DNA of 64,000 nt, taken from positions 62,001 through 126,000 of the forward strand of contig NZ_CP048635.1 in the NCBI RefSeq assembly GCF_010669145.1, given 5' to 3'. Below the pieces are notes generated by a model, which did not search any database, was not told the origin of the DNA, and saw only the letters and a list, made by a program, of their open reading frames with translations. Origin of the DNA: Rhizobium oryzihabitans (lineage in GTDB: Bacteria > Pseudomonadota > Alphaproteobacteria > Rhizobiales > Rhizobiaceae). The position numbers were made by a program, and so were the translations under genes. Positions 53,824 through 62,909 of this stretch are shown one piece after another. Position 1 is the stretch's first letter. Every line of letters begins with the position of its first letter.

Positions 53824-55020
53824 ATGGCCACCGTCACCAGCGCCGGGTTCAGCCCGCAACGCACGGCGTTTTCAATCATAGCAGCTGCCAGCTTCTGCCA
53901 CATGCTCAACGACATCATGCAATCCCTGCTGACGTCGCTCTATCCGCTGCTGAAGGCCAATTATGCGCTCGACTTCATGCAGATCGGGCTGCTGACCTTT
54001 GCCTTCCAGGTGACGGCGTCGCTGCTGCAGCCGGTTGTCGGCATGGTGACCGATCGCTGGCCCATGCCGTTCTCCCTGCCCGTCGCCATGCTGTCCACCT
54101 GCGCCGGCCTCATCACGCTCGCTTTCGCCCACAGCTTCGAGGTTCTGGTGATCGGCGCCTGCCTCATCGGCATCGGCTCGGCGATCTTCCATCCGGAAGC
54201 CTCGCGCGTCGCGCGCCTGGCGTCTGGCGGACGCCACGGCCTTGCGCAGTCGTTCTTCCAGGTTGGCGGCAATACCGGCACGGCCATCGGCCCGCTGCTC
54301 GCCGCCTTCATCGTCATCCCGCTTGGCCAGTCCAGCCTCAGCTGGTTCTCGCTGATCGCACTTCTGGGTTTCGCCGTTTTGTCCTGGGTCGGCGTCTGGT
54401 ACACCCGCCACCGGCGCGCGAATGTCGGCAAGGCTCCGGTCAGCCGTGCACTGCCGCTGGCACGCGGCACCGTGATGATGACGCTTGCCGTGCTGGTTGT
54501 TCTGACCGCCACCAAGAACGCCTATCTCGCGAGCCTTTCCAGCTACTTCACCTTCTACACCATCGAGAAATTCGGGCTCGGCGTACAGGATGCGCAGGTT
54601 CTGCTGTTCCTCTTCCTCGGCGCTTCGGCGGCCGGCGTGTTCTTCGGCGGCCCGATCGGTGACCGTTTCGGCTCGCGCGTCGTCATCTGGTTCTCGATCC
54701 TCGGCGTCATTCCCTTTGCGCTGATGCTGCCCTATGCCAACCTGTTCTGGACCACCATTCTCGTCGTCGTCATCGGCTTCGTGTTCTCCTCGGCCTTCTC
54801 CGCCATCGTGGTGTTCGCGCAGGAGCTGGTGCCGGGACGCGTCGGCCTCATCGCCGGCATGTTCTTCGGTTTCGCCTTCGGCTTCGGCGGCATCGGGGCT
54901 GCGGTTCTGGGCGTCTATGCGGATAAGGAAGGCATCGAGTTCGTCTATCGCATCTGCTCCTACATGCCGCTGCTCGGCTTGTTGACCGTGCTTTTGCCAA
55001 AGTTGCCAAGCCACCGGTAA
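53824..55020 (+). CDS. MFS exporter, fosmidomycin-resistance (Fsr) family
   Basis: A 398-residue twelve-helix major-facilitator exporter. The Fsr-type start ASFCHMLNDIMQSLLTSLYP and QPVVGMVTDRWP, GSAIFHPEASRVARLASGG and the second-half FGGPIGDRFGSR are visible. ATG 53824 follows GGAGAGGATACATC. It exports a small drug-like or metabolite compound by proton antiport. It is divergent from an AraC regulator; a long inverted repeat lies just after its stop. Confidence 0.92.
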   Translation: MATVTSAGFSPQRTAFSIIAAASFCHMLNDIMQSLLTSLYPLLKANYALDFMQIGLLTFAFQVTASLLQPVVGMVTDRWPMPFSLPVAMLSTCAGLITLAFAHSFEVLVIGACLIGIGSAIFHPEASRVARLASGGRHGLAQSFFQVGGNTGTAIGPLLAAFIVIPLGQSSLSWFSLIALLGFAVLSWVGVWYTRHRRANVGKAPVSRALPLARGTVMMTLAVLVVLTATKNAYLASLSSYFTFYTIEKFGLGVQDAQVLLFLFLGASAAGVFFGGPIGDRFGSRVVIWFSILGVIPFALMLPYANLFWTTILVVVIGFVFSSAFSAIVVFAQELVPGRVGLIAGMFFGFAFGFGGIGAAVLGVYADKEGIEFVYRICSYMPLLGLLTVLLPKLPSHR

Positions 55021-55047
55021 AAGCCCTTCGCTCTCAAGCATTTCGTC

Positions 55048-55085
55048 ACGGCAGTCACCTGTGTTAATCAACAGGTGACTGCCGT
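55048..55085. terminator. Long perfect inverted repeat after the MFS gene
   Basis: Fifteen-base arms ACGGCAGTCACCTGT (55048-55062) and ACAGGTGACTGCCGT (55071-55085) enclose an eight-base loop GTTAATCA. No T-run follows. It lies 27 bases after the MFS stop and 25 bases before the LysR start, so it could terminate the MFS transcript or act as an operator or leader hairpin for the LysR gene. Confidence 0.6.
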
Positions 55086-55110
55086 AATTCGTTGAGCGAA
55101 GACCAGCCCC

Positions 55111-56013
55111 ATGCAGATACCGATAAAATCGATCCTTGTCTTTCACGCTGCGGCAAGGGCTGGCAGCATTTCGCGGGCGGCGGAAGAGCTGAGCGTGACG
55201 CCGTCGGCCGTTTCCCAGCAGATCCAGTTGCTGGAGGGCCAGCTTGGCACGACACTGATGGCGCGAACGGGGCGCAAGGTGACGCTGACCGAGGCGGGCG
55301 AGCGGTATTTCTCGATGATCACCGCCCAGATCGAGCAGATCACCGATGCCACCGACAGCATTCGCGGCTTTCGCTCGGTGACGACGCTGACAATCCGGGC
55401 GACGCCGACCATTTCCAACAAATGGCTGCTGCCACGTCTCGGCTCCTTTCTGGAGGAGCATCCCGAACTGGAAGTACGCCTCGACGGTACCAACGAACCC
55501 ACGGATTTTTCGCAGGAGCTTGTCGATATAGAGTTGCGCCACGGTGATGGCCGCTGGCCCGGCCTGTTCGTGGAGGGCCTGGTGGAGGAGGAGTTCCTGC
55601 CGGTCTGTTCGCCCAATTATCCGAGAGCAGGTGCGTATGCACCCGAAGAATTGCAAAATCAGCGACTGATTCATTCCGTCAAGGCACAGGCGCAATGGAA
55701 CCATTGGTTCCCTCTGGCTGGCGTGACAGCAGAAAAGCGCTGGCGGCGGGTTCTTTTCGATCGTAGCCATATGGCGATCGATGCCGCCGTACTCGGTATC
55801 GGAGTGGCGTTGGAAAGCACATTGATGATGGAGCAGGAGCTGCGAAGCGGTGCTTTGATCGCTGCCGTACCCGATGCGCCCCGCATCAGGCTCGTCACGC
55901 AATGGATCGTCTGCCCCCATGCCCATCTCAGGCAAAAAAAGGTCCGGATTTTCCTCGACTGGTTGCGAAAAGAGCGGGACGACTGGAAAAGTCGCCCCGC
56001 TCAGGGTCACTAG
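55111..56013 (+). CDS. LysR-family transcriptional regulator (GcvA-like)
   Basis: A 300-residue LysR protein. The N-terminal winged helix reads SILVFHAAARAGSISRAAEELSVTPSAVSQQIQLLE (in part: AARAGSISRAAEEL, TPSAVSQQIQLLEG), and the effector domain has TPTISNKWLLPRLGSFLEEHPE and DIELRHGDGRWPGLFVE typical of the GcvA branch. It converges on the TRAP permease gene with 15 bases between their stops. Its targets are unknown. Confidence 0.92.
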   Translation: MQIPIKSILVFHAAARAGSISRAAEELSVTPSAVSQQIQLLEGQLGTTLMARTGRKVTLTEAGERYFSMITAQIEQITDATDSIRGFRSVTTLTIRATPTISNKWLLPRLGSFLEEHPELEVRLDGTNEPTDFSQELVDIELRHGDGRWPGLFVEGLVEEEFLPVCSPNYPRAGAYAPEELQNQRLIHSVKAQAQWNHWFPLAGVTAEKRWRRVLFDRSHMAIDAAVLGIGVALESTLMMEQELRSGALIAAVPDAPRIRLVTQWIVCPHAHLRQKKVRIFLDWLRKERDDWKSRPAQGH

Positions 56014-56028
56014 ATTGGTTTGATCGCC

Positions 56029-57308
56029 TCAATAGAGGCCCATGAGCCGGATAGGAGCAAGCGTCAGATCCGGGAAGAGCACCAGAGCGAAGATCGCGGC
56101 GACCAGAATGGACATGGGCGCGAGCGAACCCTTGATCACATCCTCGATCGACATTTTCGCCACCTGCGCGACCGCGAACAGGCACACGCCAACCGGGGTG
56201 TGACCAGCCCGAGCGTCAGGGTAATGACCATGACGATCAGGAAATGTATCGGATCGACCCCGAGCGATACGGCCGGCGGCATAAGCACCGGGATGAGAAT
56301 GAACATCGCTGCAATCGCATCCATGAACATGCCGACGACAATGAGGAAGAAGAATATCAGAACCATTGCCATCGTAGGCCCGGTGCTGATGTGGCCAAGG
56401 AAGACTGCGACCTGCGCCGGCAAGCCATCGAAGGTGAAGACCCAGGCAGCCAGTTTCGCCGTTGCCGCTATAAAGAGGATCGAGCCAGATGTCCGTGCCG
56501 TTTCCATGAAAATGCCGAGCAGCGCCGAAAACGGGATCGTCCGGTAAAGTATCACCGACAGAAACAGCGTGTAGACAACGGCAATGCCAGCTGCTTCTGT
56601 TGGCGTGAAATATCCGTCGACAATGCCGATCAGCAGGATGACGGGCGTCAGCATCGGCAGAATGGCCGCAAGGCCCGTCGTCACGACACGACGAACATTA
56701 AAAGGCGTCGGCGGGTTGAAGCCGTTGCGCACCGCGTAGATGTGATTGAAGACCATGAATACGAAGGCGAGAAACAATCCCGGCACCAGCCCCGCCACGA
56801 GCAGGGTTCCGATGGAGGCATTGGCAACGGAACCGGCGATGACGATGAGGATCGATGGCGGGATGATCGAGGAAAGGGTGGAGGTGCAGAGCGTCAGGCC
56901 GACGGCATATCCCTTTGGAAAACCGTGGCGCTCCATGGCCTTGATCTCGATGGCGCCGATCGAAGCAATATCGGCGACCGACGAACCGGAGACGCCGCCG
57001 AAAATCACCGACGAGGCGACATTGACGTGGCCGAGACCGCCGGGAAGCCAGCCGACAATCGCCTCGGCAAAGTCGAACAGCCGTTCGGCGACCTTGCCCC
57101 GTTCCATCAGGACGCCGACAAGAATGAAAAGCGGCACCGCAACCAGAAGGAAGGAGTTCATGCCCGAAAACATGGTTTGGGCCAGAAGGTCCATCGGCAT
57201 CGACGTATAGAGCGCGATGGAAGCCAGGCTGGCGAGACCAAGTGCAACGGCAAGCGGAACGCCGAAGGCGCTCATGAGAAGGAAAAGTCCAAGCAGCGTC
57301 AGGCTCAT
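56029..57308 (-). pseudogene. TRAP large permease (DctM), interrupted near the C-terminus by a one-base frameshift
   Basis: Large membrane subunit of the second TRAP importer. It starts at ATG 57308, overlapping the dctQ stop by 4 bases, and shows FGGVSGSSVADIASIGAIEIK and IPPSILIVIAGS. The frame is normal through LTLGLVTP and then shifts at the GGGG run 56195-56198 (CCCC on the coding strand), giving a 390-residue product with an Arg/Cys-rich tail. Adding one C restores PVGVCLFAVAQVAKMSIEDV and a final helix ending RLMGLY at stop 56029. The repaired length of 426 equals that of the DctM at 33807. Probable sequencing error. Confidence 0.88.
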
Positions 57309-57853
57309 GGCCGTTTCTCCATATTTCCAACGACCAGATCGGCATCGGCGAGAGGCTGCAGGCCTTCCGGCAGTTCGATGCGGTCGCGATGCTGGCGCAG
57401 GGATTCCACGATGGCGGCAATGCCGAGAGCCGCGCTGAGCGGAATGATGATGCCGATCATCCACATCGGCGTGGCAAGCGTCGCGGCGGCTTCATTCATC
57501 ACATATTGCTGGCGCACCAGCGTCCAGCCCGTCCAGATCATCAGGCCGAAAAAGACGACCGACGACACGACGTAGATGGGCAGCGCGAGACGCCGCACAC
57601 AGGCCGGCATCAGCGCGATGAACACCGTTACCCGCGCCATGTCGGCGGTGCGGAAGCTGCCCGCCACGCCCAGGAACACCATCCATATGAAAAGATACCG
57701 TGTCGCTTCCTCCGTCCAGGAGACCGGAGTGCCCCACATTCGGGTCGACACCTGCAAAAGCACGACGGCCAGAACCCCGATAGCGGCCAAACCGGCCAGC
57801 ACGTCGGTCGCCAATCTGATGACCCTGCCGAAAAATGATGACGTTTCGTCCAT
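57305..57853 (-). CDS. TRAP transporter small permease (DctQ family)
   Basis: A 182-residue four-helix protein with the DctQ-type segment TRMWGTPVSWTEEATRYLFI at about 48-67. ATG 57853 follows GGGAGGACAGG; the longer in-frame start at 57943 is unsupported. It overlaps dctM by 4 bases and follows the binding protein gene by 55 bases. Confidence 0.92.
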   Translation of the reverse strand: MDETSSFFGRVIRLATDVLAGLAAIGVLAVVLLQVSTRMWGTPVSWTEEATRYLFIWMVFLGVAGSFRTADMARVTVFIALMPACVRRLALPIYVVSSVVFFGLMIWTGWTLVRQQYVMNEAAATLATPMWMIGIIIPLSAALGIAAIVESLRQHRDRIELPEGLQPLADADLVVGNMEKRP

Positions 57854-57908
57854 AAACCTGTCCTCCCAACCGGACCGGCTGCGCGCCGGCCCGGAAGACC
57901 TGATGGCC

Positions 57909-58904
57909 TTACTTCTTGCCGACGGCGGCAATGGTCTTGTCAAAGAAAGCCTGATCCTTCACCAGCCCGGCAAAGACGGGATAGAGGCCCTTTGAGACTT
58001 CCACGAACGCCTTCTGCTGCTCCGGCGTCAGGCGATTGATCTCCATTCCGTGTTTCTGCAGTTCGGCGATCGTCGCTTCGGCGCTCGAGGCGTCGTTTTG
58101 CACCTTCCACACTTCCGCTTCCTTCGCCGCCTCCTCAACGGCCGCCTTGTGCGCATCGCTCAGGGCGTTGAACTTGGTGGGGCTGATGCCCAGAACCCAG
58201 CCGTCACCCATATGGTTGGTGATCGAGACGTATTTCTGCACCTCGTAGAATTTCGCCGACAATGGGACGTTGATGGGGTTTTCCTGCCCGTCGACGACCT
58301 TCAGCTGCAGGGCGTTATAAACCTCGGCAAAGGCGAGCGGCGTCGGTGCTGCGCCCATCTTCTTGAAGAATTCCACCCAGAGCGGATTGTTGGGAACGCG
58401 GAACTTCAAACCCTTGAGATCATCCGGCGAGGTTATCGGGCGCTTGGAATTGGTCATCTGGCGGAAAGGGCGCGGCCACAGATCCACCGCCTTGATGCCG
58501 ATCTTTTCCAGTCCGGCGATCAGCTCCTTGCCCTGCTCACCTTCCAGATAGGTGCGAAGCTGTTCTTCATCGTCAAAAAGATAGGGAATGGAAATCGCCG
58601 AAAAACGTGGGTCGAAATTCGCATAAAGCGATGTCGCCAGAAGCAGCATGTCGAGCGACCCACCCGCGAGCTGCTTGACGGCGCCTGATGGATCACCACC
58701 ATAAAGCGAACCGTTCGGGAAGACCTTTATTGTAACTTCGCCATTCGTCTTGGCAGATACCAGTTCCGCGAACTTGTTGGCCGCCAGCGTGATTTCCGAA
58801 TTGTCCGGGTCAGGCGTCGAAAGTGTGAGCGTTTCCGCCTGAGCGATCGATGCAACCAGCATGGTGGCGGCGAGAGCCAGCCCGTAAAGTTTCGAAATTT
58901 TCAT
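57909..58904 (-). CDS. TRAP transporter substrate-binding protein (DctP family)
   Basis: A 331-residue periplasmic binding protein with signal peptide KISKLYGLALAATMLVASIA (cut after QAE region). Family features include AELVSAKTNGEVTIKVFPNG, FRQMTNSKRPITSPDDLKGL with RVPNNPLW (carboxylate-binding Arg) and QLKVVDGQENPINVPLSAKF. It heads the second TRAP operon's transporter part, 21 bases after the GarR-like gene. Cargo is probably a small hydroxy or sugar acid. Confidence 0.93.
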   Translation of the reverse strand: MKISKLYGLALAATMLVASIAQAETLTLSTPDPDNSEITLAANKFAELVSAKTNGEVTIKVFPNGSLYGGDPSGAVKQLAGGSLDMLLLATSLYANFDPRFSAISIPYLFDDEEQLRTYLEGEQGKELIAGLEKIGIKAVDLWPRPFRQMTNSKRPITSPDDLKGLKFRVPNNPLWVEFFKKMGAAPTPLAFAEVYNALQLKVVDGQENPINVPLSAKFYEVQKYVSITNHMGDGWVLGISPTKFNALSDAHKAAVEEAAKEAEVWKVQNDASSAEATIAELQKHGMEINRLTPEQQKAFVEVSKGLYPVFAGLVKDQAFFDKTIAAVGKK

Positions 58905-58925
58905 GTGTTCCTCCCTTTGTTGTCT

Positions 58926-59837
58926 CTAAACAGTTTCGAGCGTTCCTCCGAACGCATTCATGCGCTTAATTTCAAGGATCACACCGCTGTGATCAAGCTC
59001 GCCCGCACCATGCTCGACCATGGAACGGAACAGCCGGTCAACCTCCTCGCCGACCGGTAGTTTCAGGCCGCGGCTTTTGGCAAAGGCCAGCGCCGTGGAT
59101 GTATCCTTCAGCTGATATTTTGCCGGCCCGCCGGGGCGGAAATCGCCCTCCACCATGCGTTTCCCGTGCTGGCGGAAAACGGTGGAATCGGCGAAGCCGC
59201 CAAGCAAAGCCTGCCTTACCTGCGCCGGGTCGGCGCCGCCCTCTTCGACAAGCGTAAGGGCCTCCGCGACGGCGCAGATCGTGGAAGCCACGATCAGCTG
59301 GTTGGCGAGCTTGGCCAGCGAGCCGCAGCCCACCGGACCGACATGGGTGACGCGGCCAAGGCAATCGAATAGCGGCCTCAACGCCTCCACATCCGCCTGT
59401 TCTCCTCCGGCCATGATCGCGAGCGTTCCTTCGATCGCTCCCTTTTCACCGCCGGAAACCGGGGCATCGACATATCTGATAGCGCAAGCCCTGGCCGCCT
59501 CCGCCTGTTCCACCGCGTCATCGACGGGAATGGAACTCATCACCAGAAGAACCGCACCGGGTTTCATTGCTGACATGGCACCTGAAGCACCGAGCAGAAC
59601 CTCGTTGCAAACCGGGCCGGAACTCAGCATGCAGAGCACGACATCCGCCTTCGCCACGGCGTCGGCGGCTGTCGCCGCCGGCTTCACGCCATTTTCCGCC
59701 AGAATAGCGGCTTTTTCAGCACTACGGTTCCAGGCCTTGACCGAGAAACCGGCCTCAGCCAGACGCGTTGCCATGGGTGCGCCCATGATGCCGGTGCCGA
59801 TGACGGCGATCTCGCGGATGTCCTGCATTTTCTCCAT
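58926..59837 (-). CDS. GarR/3-hydroxyisobutyrate dehydrogenase family reductase
   Basis: A 303-residue beta-hydroxyacid dehydrogenase. It has AVIGTGIMGAPMATRLAEAGF (about 11-31), the substrate motif VDAPVSGGEKGAIEGTLAIM and the catalytic Lys in GSLAKLANQLIVAS. Family members reduce tartronate semialdehyde or oxidise 3-hydroxyisobutyrate and threonate-like acids. It lies directly before the TRAP binding-protein gene and 3 bases after the ABM-domain gene, so it belongs to the same operon. Confidence 0.9.
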   Translation of the reverse strand: MEKMQDIREIAVIGTGIMGAPMATRLAEAGFSVKAWNRSAEKAAILAENGVKPAATAADAVAKADVVLCMLSSGPVCNEVLLGASGAMSAMKPGAVLLVMSSIPVDDAVEQAEAARACAIRYVDAPVSGGEKGAIEGTLAIMAGGEQADVEALRPLFDCLGRVTHVGPVGCGSLAKLANQLIVASTICAVAEALTLVEEGGADPAQVRQALLGGFADSTVFRQHGKRMVEGDFRPGGPAKYQLKDTSTALAFAKSRGLKLPVGEEVDRLFRSMVEHGAGELDHSGVILEIKRMNAFGGTLETV

Positions 59838-59840
59838 CCT

Positions 59841-60142
59841 TCAAAGCCATTGCCGGTTCAGGAAACGCACCGGCAATTCTTCTTCGATGAGGGCGGGAAA
59901 CGCCTCGCGAAACCGGTCGAGATGCGGTGTTTCAGATGGTCGTCGAAAGCCTCACGGCTGTCATAGACCTCATAGAACACCACGTTGTTTCCAGCTTCCG
60001 GCCGCACAACGTCGAATTGCCGGCAACCCGGTTCGTCCTGAACCGAATGGGTGGCATCATCGCGCGCCGCGTCCAGAAAGGCATCCATCGCGTCAGGTTT
60101 GACGCGGAATTCCGCGATCACCACGAAAGCTCCATTCGACAT
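59841..60142 (-). pseudogene. ABM-domain (YgiN-like) protein, interrupted by a one-base frameshift
   Basis: A small antibiotic-biosynthesis-monooxygenase-fold protein. ATG 60142 follows GGAGAACGG. The frame reads GAFVVIAEFRVKPDAMDAFL, PGCRQFDVVRPEAGNNVVFY and EAFDDHLK, then shifts at the TTT run 59930-59932 (AAA on the coding strand), giving a 94-residue product. With one more A it continues TPHLDRFREAFPALIEEELP to a stop at 59841, 100 residues, the normal ending for this family. Such dimeric proteins oxidise quinol-like compounds or act as small lactone/aldehyde enzymes. Probable sequencing error. Confidence 0.82.
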
Positions 60143-60159
60143 GTCCCGTTCTCCGCCCA

Positions 60160-61518
60160 TCACGCCGCAGCGTCTTTTTGCGGGCGGAACTGGTTTTCCA
60201 TATCTTGGCGAAGTTTCACCACATCCAGGTCACTCACCAGTTCCACATCGTCGAAACTGACGATCTGATCCTTTTTGATGGCGCGCTTCAGCTTGACGTT
60301 ATGGGCAAGGCCGATCGGCAGCGCCTTGATGTCGAGGCTGCGGGTGGCCGGGATCGCATTGGCCCACACCGCGTAACCGCCCTCACCATCCAGCATCTCG
60401 CCGGGCTGCATATCCTTCTTCGCCGTGGCGACGGCATCGCCGCGAAATTCCTTTGAGCAACCGGTCGCTTCGTTGCGCAGCACGGCCGAAAGCACGCTGA
60501 TCGATGTTTCAAGACCGATGATGTGGAACGGACGCCACATGGAAGCGTACCAGCCTGAAGGATCGGTCAGCAGGCCATATTGCTTGAAGCAGGCGCGGGC
60601 ATATTCATTATGCGCCTTGAAGGTGACGAAAACGCCGTAGCGGATGTTGTTGAACACCTCGCGGCCATCCGGCTCCTGGCTTGCGGCAATGTCCACGAGA
60701 CCGGAGCGCGCCATGCGACCGCCATCGGCAGCGGGGCGGAAGACGCGGGCGAGATCGTGCAGGCCTGCGGGCGGGAAGGCCAGACCGTCATCCGGGCAAT
60801 CCAGTCCCGTGCCATTGGCGACGGCCGCCATCTCGATGGCCGCCTTGGTGCCGTCGGTGAAGGAGTTGTACATTTTGGGATTGAAGTCGCCCTTGGCCAC
60901 CTCTTCGTCGGTCCAGCCGAAATAGCTCCAGACCGTGTCGGGCGTCGAATAACGATAGCGTGGCTCGAAATTCATGCCCTTGCCGGCGGAAACGACCTCG
61001 AAGCCGGTGGCGCGCGCCCAATCAACCAGTTCGCAGATCAGCGCCGGCTGGTCGCCGTAAGCCATGGAATAGATCAGGCCCTTGGCACGTGCCTTTTCGG
61101 CAAGGATCGGCCCGACCATGACGTCGGCTTCGACATTGACCATGACGACATGTTTGTTGTGGTCGATGGCGCCAAGCGCATGGCGAGCGCCGGCAAGCGG
61201 ATGGCCGGTCGCCTCGATCACGCATTCGATCTCGCCGCGGGCGAAAAGCTCGTTCACATCGTCCGTCACATAGGTCTTGCCGCTCTTCAGCGCATCGGCG
61301 CAGCTCGTCGCGTCATAACGCTCCTTGGCCCAGCCGACCCGGCCCAGCGATTCCCTTGCCTTGCCAACGTTGAGATCGGCGACGGCGACCATGTGGAAAC
61401 CCGCAATGCGCTGCGCCTGCGCCAGCACCATGGAGCCGAACTTGCCGGCGCCGATGAGACCGACCCGCACGGGCTTACCACCGGCTGCACGCTGCGACAG
61501 AAGAGAATAGAGGTTCAT
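60160..61518 (-). CDS. Gfo/Idh-like oxidoreductase with C-terminal SAF domain
   Basis: A 452-residue protein with an N-terminal homoserine-dehydrogenase-like Rossmann domain (PVRVGLIGAGKFGSMVLAQA, IECVIEATGHPLAGARHALG) and a C-terminal SAF domain (DMQPGEMLDGEGGYAVWANA, VKLKRAIKKDQIVSFDDVEL). Such proteins occur in sugar-acid pathways of rhizobia, where they are thought to oxidise or oxidatively isomerise branched or four-carbon acids. ATG 61518 has GAAGGA upstream. It is the first enzyme gene of the operon, behind the LacI regulator. Confidence 0.88.
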   Translation of the reverse strand: MNLYSLLSQRAAGGKPVRVGLIGAGKFGSMVLAQAQRIAGFHMVAVADLNVGKARESLGRVGWAKERYDATSCADALKSGKTYVTDDVNELFARGEIECVIEATGHPLAGARHALGAIDHNKHVVMVNVEADVMVGPILAEKARAKGLIYSMAYGDQPALICELVDWARATGFEVVSAGKGMNFEPRYRYSTPDTVWSYFGWTDEEVAKGDFNPKMYNSFTDGTKAAIEMAAVANGTGLDCPDDGLAFPPAGLHDLARVFRPAADGGRMARSGLVDIAASQEPDGREVFNNIRYGVFVTFKAHNEYARACFKQYGLLTDPSGWYASMWRPFHIIGLETSISVLSAVLRNEATGCSKEFRGDAVATAKKDMQPGEMLDGEGGYAVWANAIPATRSLDIKALPIGLAHNVKLKRAIKKDQIVSFDDVELVSDLDVVKLRQDMENQFRPQKDAAA

Positions 61519-61687
61519 GTTTTGACATCCTTCGCTGGGGAAATTGCTGGCGAGAGAACCCAGGCTTCCCGGCGAAGGCCATGCAATACCGAGGCTACGA
61601 AGGCTTCCCCCTCGCGGCACCGACAACACGACGTTTCTGCGTTCCTCCCGGATACCGGCACGCCTTTGCGCCGGTGCTCGCGGTCGC

Positions 61688-61773
61688 CTCCCAAAGCAAC
61701 CTTGGGAGCAGAGTAGGAGTGTTCAAATATTAGTTCTATTTAGAAAATCAGATTTTTTGTTTAATTTTTCTAA
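61688..61773. promoter_or_regulatory. Control region of the second TRAP operon with two inverted repeats
   Basis: In the 262-base gap between the LacI gene and the SAF oxidoreductase gene, CTCCCAA (61688-61694) pairs with TTGGGAG (61702-61708), and a very A/T-rich block holds TTAGAAAA (61740-61747) facing TTTTTCTAA (61765-61773). The latter is a candidate operator for the adjacent LacI regulator or an A/T-rich hairpin after its gene. Confidence 0.4.
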
Positions 61774-61780
61774 CAAACCT

Positions 61781-62829
61781 TCAGGCCGATTTGCGCAACA
61801 TCAGATCGGCACTAAGAAGGATGCGTTCCCGCATCCGCGTCGTGTCATCCGCCTCTTCATTCAGCTTCTGCAACAGAAGCTCGATCGACAGCCTGCCGAT
61901 CTCGTTATAATTCTGCGCCACCGTGGTAATTGGCGGGCAGGCATAACGCGACAGTGGATGATCGTCATGGCCGGCGACCCTGAGGTCGTAATCCGCCCCA
62001 TGGCCGACCTTGATGCCCTTCTGAAAGGCGGCGGCAATGACGCCGAAGGCGATACGGTCGTTCGAGCACAGGATGGTGCGCGACGGCAGAAGCTCCCTTC
62101 GGTCCAGCAGCCGGCCAGCTTCGTCAAAGGCGAAACGCTCGAAATCCCAGGTAACGATATCGGGAACGTTGAGCACATGCGGTTCGAAACCGAGGCGCTG
62201 CATGGCCTCAACATAGGCGGTGCGGCGCGTCGCCGCGTTGGTGTTGACCTGCGGCATATCGAAGAAACAGGGCGGTTCGCCCGAGCGGCAGAGGTAGTCC
62301 ACCATCAGGCCGACACTCTGGCGGTTATCGGTGCCGACAAAGGCCGAGGTCTCATCGAGCGGCGAATCGACATAAACGATCGGAATGCTGGCCCCAGCTG
62401 TTCGAGCGTGGCGCGGTGGGATTTGACGCCGAGCGGGGCGATGATCGCGCCTGCGACATTCATCGACTTGAAGGTGCGGATGGCACGGTCTTCGATTTCC
62501 GCCTTGCCATCCGACGACAGCACGAAGGCAAGAAAGCCAGCCTCGTTGGCGATGAGTTCGATACGGCTCGTCAACGCCATGTAGAACGGGTCGGTCGAGT
62601 TCGGAATGATGATGCCGATGATATTGGAGCGGCGGCGGTTGAGGTTGACGGCGAAAATATTGGGCCGGAAGCCCGATTTCTTCAGCGCATCCTCGATGGC
62701 ATCCCGCGTCTTCTTGCGGACCGAGGCCGGATCATTGAAGTATTTCGAAACGGTCGGGCGGGAAAGGCCGACGAATTCCGAGAACTCTTCCATCGTCCTG
62801 ATAGATTTGGCCAAAGTGCTTGCCCCCAT
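61781..62829 (-). pseudogene. LacI-family regulator, split by a one-base frameshift
   Basis: A LacI repressor read as two 174-residue halves. The first half holds the helix-turn-helix (SEFVGLSRPTVSKYFNDPAS, then RDAIEDALKKSGFRPN) and the start of the effector domain; the second half resumes with VGLMVDYLCRSGEPPCFF and includes ILCSNDRIAFGVIAAAFQKG and PPITTVAQNYNEIG. The break is at CCCC 62392-62395 (GGGG on the coding strand). Adding one G gives LGASIPIVYVDSPLDETSAF and joins the halves into a 349-residue protein of normal length. It probably controls the operon to its left. Probable sequencing error. Confidence 0.88.
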
Positions 62830-62909
62830 GAAATATTACATGTGGTACTCTATATCGACCGACCTTCGCACGAAAAGCCGGTCGAATACGGTTATCAACG
62901 GCCAAACGA

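Noticed and set aside
53872..56010. A 712-codon open frame on the minus strand opposite the MFS and LysR genes
   Set aside because: It covers two genes with clear family motifs on the other strand; its own translation is charged, low-complexity and without family features. Long antisense frames are common in high-GC DNA.
61781..62829. Two separate LacI-type genes
   Set aside because: The halves meet in different frames at a G-run; adding one base gives a single full-length LacI protein, and the second half lacks a DNA-binding domain and start signal.
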